A stretch of 64,000 nucleotides of DNA from Diospyros lotus (GCF_014633365.1 NC_068341.1:682001-746000), one strand, 5' to 3'; positions 11,178 to 25,546 are shown, counted from the stretch's first letter. The notes: generated from the letters alone by a model not told the origin. Numbers and translations: made by a program.

Positions 11178-13779
11178 TGTAATGCCTCGCTTTCTTAGGC
11201 GCGTTATAATTTGAGACAATTTTGGGACAACAAATTTTTTCTTTCAAACTTAAAGCTAAATCATATAATTCCTCGTATCTGTCCTAGAATTCCCAATCAT
11301 TTTCTCAAAAGAGAATTATTATACACATCAAATGCGGAAGCAAGGATCGAACCTAATATCTTAACATTAATCAAAATTTAGTTCTCACATCATCGCTCCT
11401 CAATATAACTTAATATAAATCATAAGTTCTCAACTAACATTAACCCTAAATAAGGTTATACATCATCATTTCTCAAAATGATCATAATTTAAAGTAGTAG
11501 AACTTAAATACATGGGTTACATTACATACATTCAACTCATTATGCACTTTGTTAAGTGTCATTTCATACCTCATTCATCTTCGTATCTGCTACAATCTCC
11601 ATCTGAAACGTTTGAATATTCCAGGGGCAAACCCAAGTTAGATGATGAATCATCTAAGTAAAGGCACAAAATATTTTATCATGTATATATGCAATGTCTT
11701 ACTTCATCATAGGGGTCAACTGCGCCCTTCCTGCTACTCCCATTTTTACGGCCACATTTTTCAAAACCGGGGTGTATGGGGACACGCTTGGTAAAGTAAC
11801 AACGCCAGTTTGTACTCCCAACAGACAACATGCATGTGGTCAATAATTTCAATGTGTACATATGCATTTCATAATCATGTCATGTATGCAGCCTATGTAA
11901 TGGATACATATCAGGGCATGTCAATATGATGAAAACATCCTCAAGGATCGGGGTTTGAAACATAAATCACCTACAAACCAATCATTTTCCATAAAACTAA
12001 ATTCAATTGGGATGCACCACTTACATTTTCAAACTTATCGAGCTACTTCAATATTCTTGCATTGCCTCGAAATTCGTGCATCGCCTCAATTTGCGTGCCA
12101 ATATCAAAATTTTCACAAGTCACTTCAATTTAAAGTCTCAAAGCATCCTAATCACCATATTTGATTAAATAAGTATTAAAACCTATTTTCTATAATTTCT
12201 TGCATTTTCTTTATTTTTCTCTCTATTTCTTCCTATTTTTCCTCAATAAATTCAAACTAAATATTTTTCAAATATTTTAACATAAAATAGTATTCCTAAA
12301 TTTTTAAAATTTTTTAAAAAAATTTACTTACCTTAACTTAGTCTCTCAGACTTCCTCGATATGCGTGTCATATCCTCGAAACGTATGCCCAAACCATTTT
12401 CTTGCCCAAAGTCTCCGAGATATTAATAAATATCAATTTCCTTTTTTTTTCTAACATTTTTCAGCATTTTTTCTATTTCTTTCCATTTTTTCCTTTCTTT
12501 TTCCTTTTTTATTTTTTTCTTTTTCTTTCTTCATCTTCAACCTCCAGCTCTCTTGCTACCGCGCGAACGCTTGCAACTTCGCCGCTTGGTTCCTCGGCCG
12601 CCGCTACCTTTCAACGCCACCACCAGCTGGCCTCCATCGGCCCTTTTGCTGCCATCGCCGGCCTCTGACTGCCATCACGTAACCACCAGAACCGACCACC
12701 GCCTGCAACGCAAGCCATCGCGACCCCTTACTCGCACGACGCCGACTTCCATGGCTGACCCAACCGACATTGCCGCTATATTTAGCTACTACCGCCACCT
12801 CCTTAAGCCTTTTCTCGCCATCACGAGCCACCGCCATGGCCGATCAGCAGCTTAAAGCTGTCCGCTGTCACTGCCATGCTTGCTGCTTGCTTCGCCCGGC
12901 TGCCATGGCTTCCTGCCACCATCGTTGGTCACCAAGGCCCCTTGGTTGCAGTCCACCGAGACCACCAGCTCCCTTCCTCAAGCTCTCTTCTCTCTTTTCT
13001 CTCTCTCACGAACTCTCTGGCTGCTCTCGGCCGCAGCTTGTTGCTATTTCCTCCATTTCTCCATCTTATTTATAGTCGAATTCCACCCCTCTCCTCACTG
13101 CTTTTGCCCATACTTCTTGGCGTGTAAATCACTCTTACAGGACATGGAGATTTGCAGGGCGTGGAGTCGTAGAGCATGGTTTGAAGTTGCAGAGATAGGG
13201 ATACCCACACACGTGCATAACTTTGCACATGCATATATATTTATATAATTACATATAACATAATAAAATTACATATTTAATTCCTAATTTATATCTATTT
13301 CACGTGAACAATTCTCTAATCACAATCATATCCTCAAATATCATATTAATTGACATTATGATACCAAAAATTCAAAATTAATAACTTAAATTTTACTCGA
13401 TGTAGACGATTTTGCCCCAGTATCCTCACCGGGCTATCGTTTCATCTCAAAACCACTGAAGGTTTGCTCATTAAGGAAAATCGGAGCCCCCTCAACCTTC
13501 TGTTGACTTCACGTGAGCCTCCTACAATGATTCGATTTTGCAGCCTAAATAGCAGCTGCATTTTAGCTGTACCGAAAACTGTTCCGATCTGATTTCTTTT
13601 GATACCATAAATCCTATCTCAGAACGCTCATAGAGACCATATCATTTTCCTTAGACAATTTCACTTCGAGGCATTCCCTACAGTCGATTCGATACCTATA
13701 ACTACTATTAAGCCAATTTTTCGATGTTCTAAACTTATCGAAATTGCATGGCAACCTCATACAAACATGGGATATTACA
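11178..13779. mobile_element. Solo LTR (family L1), nested in Copia-1
   Basis: It begins TGTAATGCC and ends GATATTACA, so it has TG...CA ends with short inverted repeats. It is flanked by the 5-bp duplication CATAG (11173-11177 and 13780-13784), the hallmark of LTR-element integration. No gag or pol is present, so it is read as a solo LTR left by recombination. It shares scattered phrases with 36952-39363, including a GTACCGAAAACTGT segment and the 'aggggca..cccaggttagatgat' type segment, so both belong to one family. The flanks rejoin Copia-1 in frame: LCEKGH before and VCFNA after, the usual copia pre-integrase text. The CT- and GC-rich open frames at 12400-13250 are part of the LTR. Confidence 0.85.
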
Positions 13780-14040
13780 CATAGAGTATGCTTTAATGCC
13801 AAATCATGTGAAATATCTTGTTTCAAAACAAATGAAATAAAGATTATAGGAAATAAGATAGAAAATGTGTATAGACTTATCCTTATATAGTATATAAAAA
13901 TGCCTAGTATCAACCATCTCTCAAAATATTTAGTTGTGGCATAATAGGCTAGGTCATACAAGTACAAATGTTGTTAACAAATTGTCCAATCATGATTTTG
14001 TTAAAAGATTACCTAAAGGTAAAATATGAAAAAAAAAAAG

Positions 14041-14650
14041 GTCACATTTGTGAAGCATGTATGAAAGACAAACAAATAAGCATGTCTTTTAAACTTTAAA
14101 ATGAAGTCTCAACTTTTAGGCCTCTAACCGTCATTTAGATATTTCAGGCTTATGAGAACCCAAAACCTAGGTGGGAAACATTATACTCCTGTCATTGTAG
14201 ACTATTCTAGGTTCACTTTGATAATTTTATTACATCTAAAAGTGAAACATTTAGGGCATTTGAAATATTTTGTAAAAGAGTTAAAAAAAATAAAGGTGAA
14301 TGTATTTAAAAAATTAGAAGTGATTATGATGGAAAATTTAAAAATGATCAATTCAAATACTTTTGTGAGGATAATGGCATTGAACATAATTTTCTCTTGT
14401 ACTAGAACACCTTAACAAAATGGAGTAGTTGAGAAAAAGAATAAGTCATTACAAAAAATGGCTAGGACCATGTTGTGTAACAAAAATTCTCCTAAAAAAT
14501 CTTTGGGCGAAAGTTGTAAACACTACATGCTACATTTTAAATAGGGTTTCTATAAGACCCATCATAAAGAAAATCCATATGGATTATAGAAAGGAAGAAG
14601 ACCAAATATTTCATATTTTCATGTTTTTGATAGTACATGTTTTATCCTAA
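14041..14650 (+). pseudogene. Copia-1 integrase relic
   Basis: Across three frames this region still shows copia integrase text: a CEACMKDKQ piece, a DNFITSKSETFRAFEIF piece, and DGKFKNDQFKYFCEDNGIEH with the second catalytic Asp region degraded. Stops and frameshifts are frequent. Confidence 0.65.
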
Positions 14651-15152
14651 ACAATGATAAAAACACTCTAGGAAAATTTGATTCTAAGAGTGATAAAAGG
14701 TATATTCTTGGATCACTCCACACAAAGTAAATCATATAAAGTGTTTAACAAAAGAACTCTAACTGTAGAAGAGTCTATTTAAGTAATCGTTGATGATACA
14801 AATATTGGCGCTCCTAAGACTCAAGAAGAATATGAAAATGAATTAAGTAATTTTTTTTTTTGAATCATAAACATTCATCAAATGATAATATTCCAAATAA
14901 ATAAAATATATCTCATGAAGAAAGAGAAGCATCATTTCCAAGAAAAAGAAAATATGTAGAAGATAATGAAATCATAAGAGATCCTTCTAGAGAAATTAGA
15001 ACAAGATCATCTCTTAGAAATGAGTGTAAATTTGCTGTCTTCTTATCTTAAATATGAAAATTGGATCATTACCATACAAGAAAAGCTAAATCAATTTGAA
15101 ATAAATGAAATGTGATAATTAGTTCCAAGACCCAACCATATAAACCAAATGG

Positions 15153-15809
15153 ATGTTTAGGAACAAAATAGATGAAAGTGGCATTGTTGTTAGAAATAAA
15201 GTTAGATTAATATCTCAAGAGTATAGTCAAGAAAAGGGGATAGATTATGATGAAATCTATACCCCCATAGCAAGATTGAAAACCAAAAGAATGTTGTTGG
15301 CATTTTCATGCCACAAAAATTTCAAACTATATCAAATGGATGTTAAGAGTGCATTTTTGAATGGTTATATAGATGATGAGGTATATATTGAACAATCTCT
15401 AGGTTTTGAGAATCCTCAATATGAGGATCATGCGTTCAAACTCACCAAGAAACTATATGGTCTAAAACAAGTCCTTAGGGCATAGTATGAAAGACTTAGC
15501 AAATTTTTATTAAAGGAAAGATTTAAAAAAGGATAAAGAGATACAACATTGCTTATTAAGTCTCATAACAAGAATATTTTATTAGTTCAAATTTATGTAG
15601 ATGACATTATATTTGGATTTATAAATAAATCCTTATGTAATCAATTTGTCAATCTAATACAAGGAGAATTCGAAATAAGTATGATGAGAGAATTAAAATA
15701 TATTCTAGGACTACAAATTAGGCAAGAAGATGAGAAAATTTATATATTTCAACAAAAATATGTAAAAGATTTTTTTAAGAAATTCAATGTCCAACATAAC
15801 AAACCGTAA
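15153..15809 (+). pseudogene. Copia-1 reverse transcriptase relic
   Basis: Copia reverse transcriptase motifs follow in order. These are RLISQEYSQEKGIDYDEIYT, YQMDVKSAFLNGYIDDEVYI, KLTKKLYGLKQ and, after a stop and frameshift near 15485-15548, the polymerase box QIYVDDIIFG with its catalytic DD pair, then LGLQIRQ. The enzyme copies element RNA into DNA. It is broken here by at least one stop (about 15485) and by the interruption before 15549. Confidence 0.8.
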
Positions 15810-16009
15810 CCACTCCTATGAGTACTTCATCATATATAGACAAAGATGAGATAGGGCAACAAATTATATAAAAGTATGATTGGAGCATTGCTATATTTGA
15901 CAGTTGGTAGGTTAGACATCATGTTTAGTGTTTGCCAATGCGCTAAATTTCAATCTAATTGAAAGGAATCCCATCTTAAGGCTGTAAAAAGAACTTTTAG
16001 GTATATAAA

Positions 16010-16342
16010 ATGATCATATCTAGTTTAAAATTATTTTATTCTAAAACATATGAATTTCATCTTGAAGCTTACATTGATGAATGCAAAATAGATAGAAAGA
16101 GTAATAGTGGCTCACGCCAATTTTTAGGAAATTCTCTAGTGTCATGGTCTAGTAAAAAGAAAAATATCGTTATACTCTCTTTCACTAAAATTGAATATAT
16201 AGCAATTGCAAGTTGTTGTACTCAAATCCCATGGATGAAACATCAAGTAGAAGACTATGGTATAAAACTTCAAAATATTTCAATAAAATGTGATAATACA
16301 AATGCTACAGCTTTAAAATCAAGTATGTCATGTACAAATTAA
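16010..16342 (+). pseudogene. Copia-1 RNase H relic
   Basis: The frame shows the copia RNase H order: EAYIDECKID in place of the usual ADWAG..., SRQFLGNSLVSWSSKKK, FTKIEYIAIASCC and KCDNTNATAL. It ends early, and the remaining text (HQVANILTKPLNKDIFEYF, about 16420-16480) lies in another frame. Not functional. Confidence 0.75.
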
Positions 16343-17249
16343 ATACATTAAAGTTAAGTATCACTTCATTTGAGATCATATACAAAAAGGAGACATAAAT
16401 TTAAAATTTGAAGACACAAATCATCAAGTGGCGAATATACTCACAAAACCTCTAAATAAGGACATATTTGAATATTTTAGAAGTGAACTAGGAAGGATTG
16501 TATCTTGACATTTGTGAAAAATATGTGATTGATTGAGTATGTTTAATAATTGTGTGTGATGTGCAAAATCTTATATCCTTTGAAGATATATGAAAATTTT
16601 GTGATTTATAATCTAAATTGTCAAAAGCCAAACTTGTTTTGCTTTTTGGCTATAATAGACATACATGTAGGCTTATTGGGCTAATCGGTATTTACCCTTA
16701 TGTATTGCTTGAGTAAGAAATTATGCTAATATATGCTTTGTTTTAAAAAATTAAAGGATTATCTTGCTTCTTGTTAACCTCTATATGTAATGATCATCTA
16801 TTATAATCCTAAGTTTGGTATATGGTATTTATGGTTTGACTTTTTGAGTAGTTACATTATTTTATGGCTTGATATCTTGTAAAAAAAATAGAATGTATGG
16901 ATTGACTGTTGTGTTTTTAGGTACCTTAATGACTATGATCTATGTCTCTTGCATGAAATTTGCCACAGCTTGTTTGGTTTTGTATAATGAATGAACACTT
17001 ATCTTTTGAATATATGGAAAATGAGTATATGCTAATTGTGGTTGATTCCATTAATGTATGTCTTTTAGTGACGATCTCTCTTAAATTGATAGATTACATC
17101 TTTACATCTTAAGTAACATGACTCATTCATTTCATATTAAGGAGAAGTTTTTGTCTTCAAGGGGAGTATTTCTCTTAATCCCTTTACTTGGATTGATATA
17201 TTTTACTCCTATGTTGATCATTTAATGTATATGCCTTTTATATTATGCA

Positions 17250-18357
17250 TGACTATGAATTTGATTTGGTGTTTTGTCATTTTAAATCAATTATAATATG
17301 AGTGATTATTTGGAATGAAATATTTTGGCTCTTACATGATCATAAGTATGGGATATGGTATCAAAAGTTTTGAACTATTTGGAGATTATTATGGTCGCTT
17401 CAAATTATTTTTATATATTCTATTAAGCACCAAAACAAAAATTAAATTCATCATGTGATAAATTTTTTGATGAAATTTGGAATATTATGTTTTTATTTGA
17501 TTAAAAATATACCAAAAATATTGTAATAAATTTGTTTTGATGGTATTTGAAATATTATGTTTGTGTTTGATTAAAAATGTTGTACAAAAAAATTATTTTC
17601 AAAGAGCTTTAAAAAAATCCCAGCACTATTGACCCCAGGCTCGAACTCTCACCACTAGCTGCGCTTAAGCTTCCATGCGCACGCTCAAGCCCACTTCATC
17701 TACAACACTTCTCACTTATGCATGCACACAAATTAATTATATAGTAAATCGAATTTCAATTTCCTTGACAAACTGTCGATCGACAAAATGTTTGCCTTGC
17801 ATATGTTAACCGATTTGCTCCCATATGTCAACTAACATAATAGTTTTCACTAATCTGTTGACAGATTTTCAAATTTTAACTAACCAATCGACCGATGCCC
17901 TTCATCTGTCGACCATTTTTGTCGCAAGAATCTTCAACGGCTAGTTTTTCCACTAATCTAAAGTGCTCCTCCCACTATCAACGATAAGATTTTTGAAAAA
18001 TGTCATGAAACTCTATAAATATAGGGCAGATGGATGATTCAATCTAACCAAGAGAATTAATTACATGATTTCAAGTGCTCAATCCTTCAAGTGCTCAATT
18101 GTTTTATCCTTTTTCTCTCAAGGCTTTTTTGTTTCATTGTATTTATTTGTTTCAAACTTTGTTTCATTTTAAGAGAATTCGTAATTGAGAGTTTTGCCTC
18201 TCAGATCCTCTTTTTTTTTTTGTAGCATTCTTTATTTACCTAACTTGTTTAGCTAGAAGGCTTACATTGATTGTAGGAGATTGTATTGCCTAGCTAGTTT
18301 GCTAGAGAGCTTACATTGTTTTTAGGAGAATTGTGATTCCTAGCTTACATTGTTTGT
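17250..18357 (+). repeat. Copia-1 3' LTR, truncated
   Basis: It matches the 5' LTR with many substitutions and stops matching at about 18357, just before the last third of the LTR. Whatever removed the end also removed the target-site duplication. Confidence 0.65.
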
Positions 18358-20125
18358 AAGAAAGGAATATTAAAACGAATTGAGCCATTGAGACTGGGGA
18401 CCGACCTGGTGAATTGGTTGGATATGACCACAAATGGTTCCAAGGTGGTGAAACGGAGAGGCCTTATTAGGCCCTAGTGCTCAATTTTAACCTAGGTAAC
18501 CCAACCACCATTGTAGCTAACGTGCTTCCAACTATAAGGGTTTGAACTAGTCTACTTGAGAGAATTCAAAGGGTTCATCTTTGCCTTCAACGCTAGCATT
18601 GCTATTGTGTCACTTGAGCTTGACTGGTCGTGGACTGGTGCCAAAAGCCACATCAAAGACAACATGAAAAGATGACTCAGTTGGGGTTCCCCATTTTCTC
18701 GAGAAAATTAGCAAGAAATGGTGGGAAAATTGTCGAAAATGACACTAACGTTGTTTCAAATCAAGCAAACGATGTCGTTTTAGAATTCTAAATAGGTTAG
18801 CTTAATGAGTTAGTATTAAGACACATCAACTTGCTAGCTCATCTTGTTGTTAGTATTGTGTACCCTACTACTAGATTTAGATGACATTTAGTGAACTTGT
18901 TTTTAATGCATTAATTGTATTTTTGTATATATCAATAAAATGCAAGATTTTTTTTTATTCATATTTTCTCTAATTAATTATATGAATGAGTCCCTAGATA
19001 TTTTGTGTAATAATCTTATTCTCAAGGTATTGAGATTGTGTGACAGAATTCTTTGATAACAAGACTTCTTAAATTATTCTTACTTCTTAGATTCTTTGGA
19101 TGGGCCGGGGACTCCGATTAATCAAGTATGAACTAGCACATGGATTATTTTCTCATTCGATATGGGGATATCAATAGGTGGTCGTTGGGGAATGATTAGC
19201 CAAATGTGATACCAACGACCAACCATACGACATGGTGGATAATGGTCAAATCATCAGGTTGAGATGGTGTATTGATCCTTAGACTTAAACAGACATGGTT
19301 GTTTTATGTATTGGTGTGCGAGATTTGTTGATGAGTTGAATCATCCAATTGAGAGGTGAGAACGTTCATCTATGTGGTTCCATATTACTGATGCATGGAG
19401 ACAAATGTTGAGAATATGATATATCACTTTCGTTGGTATTTAATGGGGTGAATGTTTTATGTAATCTATTATTAATACGATATGATAGTCTCTGGCTAAA
19501 ATAGATTGAAAGGCAAGAAATGTGTTTTCGAAGGTGTTATTTAGTTACATTAATGAGGTTTGACACATAGTTACCGAGCTTATGAGTTTGTCACTCCATG
19601 ACTCTCACTTAGTTGGAACGTTAGATGCTGGAAGGATTATAGTATATAATAATCGTAAATTGTAATAGGTTTATTTGAAGTGAGACTTCATTACCACCTG
19701 TATTATCTTAAAATTTTTCTAGGCGCTATTAAGAAACTCTTGATCATTGTTAGGATTTGAAGACGTTCTGGTGATGGGTCAAATGGTTAATTAGTATCAA
19801 AAGAGATTTTAATATTATTTAATTGTTAACAGATAGTAAATTTAGAAAGTCACACATCATGTAATATTACGTTTTGTATCAACATCATTTGTCCGAAATA
19901 TCTCGAGAAATGATTAGTTAACATTGGCCTCACATCTGCCAATAATTAAAGTTTAATTATTGAGAATAATTAAATGCATAGTATATAGTTGATTACATAA
20001 TAAAATCACTTATTGGTTGCATAGTAAAATTAAATATTAATTGCATAGTATAAAAAAGGGCTGGGCGGACGTGAGAGAGAATTAAAATTAGTGAGGAAGA
20101 AGAGATAATTGAGAGAGTGAGAGAG
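18358..20125. other. Repeat-like non-coding DNA
   Basis: Composition is less AT-rich than usual for this window up to about 19760, with no open frame or recognisable domain. It may be the remains of a large non-autonomous element, but no termini were found. Confidence 0.3.
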
Positions 20126-20267
20126 ATTAAATTGATATCACAGGCTTTTGTCTTTACTCCATTTTCTACTTTCTGGTTACTTATTCTTCTTCTTCTATTA
20201 AATTGATATTGCAAGCTTTTGTCTTTACTCCATTTTCTATTTTTTGGTTACATATTCTTCTTCTTAT
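20126..20267 (+). repeat. Tandem duplication, 71-bp unit, two copies
   Basis: The unit starting ATTAAATTGATAT at 20126 recurs at 20197, with the shared phrase CTTTTGTCTTTACTCC and few differences. Confidence 0.85.
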
Positions 20268-21779
20268 GTTTTCTCTCTAATTTCATTGCTACTATAAATT
20301 ATATGCATGAAGGTTATGTGTATAATTTTGAAAGACAAACACTAGTAATACATGAAACTTCTGTGTTTAGTATAGAAAAATGTGACCAAAACGGTATCAT
20401 TCGGCGTATTAAGTATGGATAAACTAAGATCTTTATAACGTAAGGTAGACATGATCTCAGTGCATAAATTATTTATGTACGTCAACCTTACATCAAATTG
20501 TATGTATGAATTTATTTATATTCATTTGATGAATATGCATGTTGTTTAAATACCTAATTTAGTGTTTGGTGTGTATATTATATTCTACTATATGTATCTG
20601 ATACACAATAAAAAAATTATTTTTGTCTCTAATATTGTATTAGTAATTACTTTCGCTTGCCATATATATTAGCAGAGACAAATGTTAGAACAAGTTAGAA
20701 TATAATTACAATCAATCTAAATGTATTAAGTATCAATTAAAAGAATTATTAAAATAGAATCAAATTAAAAATTAATAAAAAATTCAAGATAAATCAAGTC
20801 AGTAGGCCTGTAGCATGATGCTATACCTCTTTGGATGTGTTTTTATTATTTTCAAACCCAGCTTTTAAACGTGTTGAATAAAACAAAAACGTAATCAAGC
20901 CTTCACCTTGAGAGGATTGATTTGTCTTTGACTAATTCAGAACCATAGATTTTAGGACCGTGGATTAAACATTTTTTTAAGGATGATGAAGTATTAATAA
21001 ATATATATTTTTTAAATAAATATATTTATTATTTTTTATATTAAAATAATTTTATTAATTAATTAAGTTAATTTAAGATATAATAAAATTATTTTAATGT
21101 TAAAAGCTAAATGTAGTAAATATATTTTTATTTAAAAATAAAATACATTTATTCATGTCATGCTTAACTGTTGAGACTATAGTTAATAATTTGTCCATTT
21201 TTATACTCATAGTCGGTAATTATATATGGATTGTAGACTATTATATATTTAATAAATTTATTTATGGTACATAAACAAAAGATAAGGGCTGCATATTCTA
21301 ATTAATAATAAAAAATATTCATAATTAATGACCCTTAATTAAATTAGGGTAATATTAATCATTATCTTTAGGTATAATAATTATATATCTTATTTTTAGA
21401 TAAAACATAATAATATGAAGTTGGGAAATTAAACAATATGGCAAAAGTTGAAGATTAAATATTCCAAGGCCATAAACCGAGTGGCTACTCTTCATGTGGC
21501 TACACAGCGGCAAATAAATTGAAAAACGTGAAACTTAAAACAATTAAATTATTGGTAGGGCAATCAGTAATTGAAATAAATCAATTAAATAATTAGAGAT
21601 TGAATTGGAGGCGAACTGGAGATTTAATTGGAGGCAGCTTGGCCAACGCACAACAGCCACACCACTTTGCCAAAACATAATTTGAATGGCCACTCGATCG
21701 GTTAATCTTCCATCTCCCATTGAGAGGTCATTCAATTAAGCGAGAGACCATTAACACTTCTAATTCCACAATGACTTTG
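20268..21779. other. AT-rich intergenic DNA
   Basis: No gene is seen. Long AT-only tracts lie at 20990-21420. Confidence 0.4.
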
Positions 21780-22420
21780 AAACAATTGACATGAAATATT
21801 TATTCTTTGTCAAAAATTTTATTATAGACGCCATTCATAAAAGATAGATGTCATTTATAATAATTTTAGTTTCAATCAAATTAGAGATAATTAAAATAAA
21901 TATTATTTAAAAAGAATATTAATCTCATATTAATTAGAATTACTCCATATTTCTTTATAAATAAGAGGCCCGTTTCTTCATTCATGTATGCTGATTCTAA
22001 TACTCAAACTTAATTTTTGCACTAGAACACTCAAAAATTAACTTAAGTATCGAAAAGTTTATATGGGAATAATCTCTCGTGCCTCTCACTATTTGTTTGT
22101 TTTGACAGATCTCCCAATTCTTCAAGACCATTCAATTTTTCAAGAGCACTCAATTCTCAAGGACACTTGATTTTCAAGGACCTCTCCATTTTTTGATATC
22201 TCTCAATTATTTTAAGCCTTCTATTCATCAGCAAACAACCACTCACCAATATTAACAAATCATCTCTTAAGGCAACCTTATTATTTGTCACAAGACCTCT
22301 TGATTATTTTGGACCTTCTGATTATTTTGAGTTACCTGATCATCCTTGCACGCAGACATTTTTTTCACGTTATAAATCTATTGTTATATTTTAACAATAA
22401 CAATAATTAATGACTAATAC
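21780..22420 (+). repeat. Possible gypsy-type LTR relic
   Basis: A TATA-like CTTTATAAATAAGAGG (21953-21968) is followed by text resembling plant gypsy LTR R/U5 regions (an ACTTAAGTATCG segment near 22041) and CT-rich sequence. No coding part or second LTR is present, so the call is tentative. Confidence 0.35.
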
Positions 22421-25400
22421 ATAGTCTTTTGTAAGAGAAGGGGTGCTAATTGGACTCTAATACAATGTTTAGATTACCTAATAAACTAATATATATATAT
22501 ATATATATATAAAACAAGAAGAATGATATGTATTGATTCTTTAATTATAATTAACATCACCCATAAAGTAATTATGCAAGGTTTTCCCCTTGAAGTTATT
22601 ATTTAATCTTCACCAAAAAATATTTTACTTTCAAGTATGGTGGATTTATTACATATCATTGATTCTCTTTTAAAAATTTAAATATTAAGTTGGCCTATTT
22701 TTTATTTATATAAAGTATTAGATTATTTAAAGCTTAAGTTTTATTTGATGGCAAAATGGCATATGAATCAAATGGAATTAATTAATTAACAATTTAGGCT
22801 AACTTTGTGATGGCTGAGACGTCAAATTGAAGATGAATGATTGCATGATTGACATAACTCATTAACATTTTCCTTCAAGTTATATTTAAAAAAAGAATTA
22901 GTGAGCCATAATTCATATGTCCCTTACATGCATTTTTTGGGATTTTAAAATGCTTAATATTTATTATTTAAAGATAAAAAATTTAATATATAAATTTAAA
23001 ATTAAGAGAGATTAATGATTTATTTTAAGTAAATTATAAAAATGATATATAAAATTTACGAGTAAAATTAAAAGTCTAATGAAGAAAATAATATTATTCG
23101 AAGAAAATAATAAGGCCTAATCCTCGAATGACACATGTCGTCTTAATTAACCACAGGCCGCCCTACCCTAAGACTCTTATGCTTATTGTCATGGTGTGCC
23201 ACAAACCGACAATATAGATAATATATGTTCCCTCTTTGACCATATGGCCATGGGGTGCGAGAGTGATCCTAATGTTAACGTGGGTGGATTCAGCTCGATT
23301 ATAATATTTGCTAAGTAAAATATAAGATAAAAAAATAAATATAAAATTATTTTAAATAAAAATATTTTTATTATACTTGTTAAATTTATTTGAATACATA
23401 TTAAAAAAAATTACCTAATTTTTTATTTAAAATTACTCAAATAAATTAATCTCTCTCCTATAGACAAATTCATCTAGAACCTTACAGATGAAAAATAATA
23501 ATCTATATAATTATCGATATATTTTTAAAAAATTAACAAACAGTCTAATATAAATTTGAAAATAATTGTTAACCTTATTTTGATAATTCCATATCTTAGT
23601 TCAGAAAGTATTCAAATCTTAATACTTTTTGAATCAAGATATGAAATAGTTAAGATAAATTTGTAAAACATTTCAAAATTCTTATAAGATTTTTTGTTAA
23701 ATTTTTGAGAATATATTAAGAATTTTATTTTTTCTTTCTATATATTTGTTAAAATACATATGATAAGTACATAGATAATTTTTTTACCAAAATATCACTA
23801 TTCTAAAAAAAATCAATACTTAATACTAATATTTACAAAAAAATTCTTATTTACACAAAAAATAATATTTAATATATACTAATATTTAATATTTATTTAA
23901 ATTAATTAAAATTAAAAAATAATACTCATTTGTTGTGATAGATGAGTTATAACAACAGCTTAACACAACAAAAATGAAGCAGACGTCAATAATATAGGCG
24001 AAGCAAGTCACAACAGAGGCAATGATCAAAGGCGAAATAGATTACAATGACTACAATGGCTATCTCAATAACACAAAATTCGTAAAGAAGAATATGAAAG
24101 AAGAATAAAAAGAAATGGACATGACAAAAGATAAAAAGAAAAAAAAAAATAAGATAAACATATGAAAGAAAAGAGATTGGTGAAAGATTTTTATAAGGGA
24201 GATATATGAGTTTTTTTTTTATCTGTAAAAATTATAAATTTATTTATAAAATTTTAGATAAAAAATATGTGATTTTTTAATAAATTATTAAATAATTTTT
24301 TTTTATCTAAAATACTTTTTATATATCATTTTTTAATTAACAAATACTATATTAATGAGTGATGGGGACATTTTCAAATTTCAACCCCTTTAGGAGAGCC
24401 ATCAGCCATGTCAAGTCCCACATGACCAAAGTCATCAGCAAAAAAGCCATCAGCCCGTGTCCCACATGACATATTGGGTTTGGACGGTCGACACGGTTGA
24501 TATTTCATTTTTTTCGTTACACAGTGCATGCTTATATTTATTGGGAGTATGCAGATATAATCATATAATTCACAAAAAACATGGGCCAAAAAAAACCTAG
24601 TTCTAACTTCTCGACCTCTAAAAATCATTGTGATTATTAAAATCAAAATATGATATTTTGTAAGCATTAAAAATATCATCTTCCTGTTGAGAATATTTTG
24701 CGTGGTTATTATTAATTATTAATACTTTTATTTTTGTTAAAAAAATTAATAATATAATCAATTATTTTTCAAGAGATTGACCTGCAATATATATGTTTTC
24801 ATTATTAATAGTGGTCTCACTAATTGTTAGTGAAATGTACAAAATGATTTTAGATTCAGATATAACATTAAAGGAGAGTACAAACCATTACCTAGCTAAC
24901 TTAGGAGAATTATTAAAAATATTTTATATGAGGCTATATTCCTTTTCTACTACTTTAAATAATAAATATAGGTTAATTTTTTTTTTAACCTTATGTGTGT
25001 TGTATGCTTGTTCTATTGAACAACTACCTATCTATTAATTAGTAGTCGGAGAAAAATTTTACTGTTTAAGATCAATTTTGATCTGAAATCAGTATTTGTA
25101 CTCTTGATTTAGTGACAGATCGAATCATACAAAATGTTATTCAATAACAAATAATAATATCTTTAGTCTATATTTAATATTCTGTCAGTTTATACTATTC
25201 AATCATTTAAATATTTTTTCACTCTAAATCTAAGTGTGGTGCAAAATCTTAGAAATGCACAGAGAATTAGATATCGACAAAGTATACCTTCCTATTTATG
25301 TATATAATTTTTAGTCCTTATACTCGTCACTACTACTACTGCTAATACAATGAGGACAATAACATAACAAACAAACAAAACAGATTAATAGTTTCACAAG

Positions 25401-25440
25401 ATGCATTGCATCAAGTCCGGTGCTTGCAATAGAGTCACGT
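22421..25440. other. AT-rich intergenic DNA upstream of the terpene synthase
   Basis: No gene is recognised. A TA microsatellite lies at about 22487-22511. The segment 24374-24500 has short near-repeats of GCCATCAGCC and GTCCCACATGAC. The last few hundred bases should hold the regulatory region of the terpene synthase. Confidence 0.4.
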
Positions 25441-25466
25441 GTCGTGTCATCTTGTGCAAAGATGGC

Positions 25467-25474
25467 TATAAATA
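25467..25474 (+). promoter_or_regulatory. TATA box of the terpene synthase
   Basis: TATAAATA lies 73 bases before the chosen ATG, a normal plant spacing for a short 5' UTR. Confidence 0.6.
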
Positions 25475-25546
25475 AAGCCCCACCTCTCCATGGAGAACTA
25501 CTACAAAGACTGGTACGTACGCAGTGCTGTATTATAGTGATCAAAG

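Larger units (their letters stand above)
8596..18357 (+). mobile_element. Copia-1: degenerate Ty1/copia LTR retrotransposon
   Basis: An LTR of about 1.4 kb (near 8596-9993) recurs in diverged, 3'-truncated form at about 17250-18357. After the first LTR comes a degenerate tRNA-iMet primer site (9996-10008, TAGTATCAAAACC). Gag, integrase, reverse transcriptase and RNase H relics then follow in copia order on the plus strand. A polypurine-like tract, CAAGGGGAGT, is seen near 17157. The coding parts contain many stops and frameshifts and the LTRs have diverged a good deal, so this is an old, inactive insertion. A 2.6 kb solo LTR (11178-13779) is nested inside. No target duplication was found because the right end is lost, and the LTR start is estimated from alignment by eye. 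Confidence 0.85.

Noticed and set aside
12402..13248. Overlapping open frames rich in Leu, Ser and Pro
   Set aside because: They lie inside a solo LTR and overlap one another; composition comes from the CT/GC-rich LTR.
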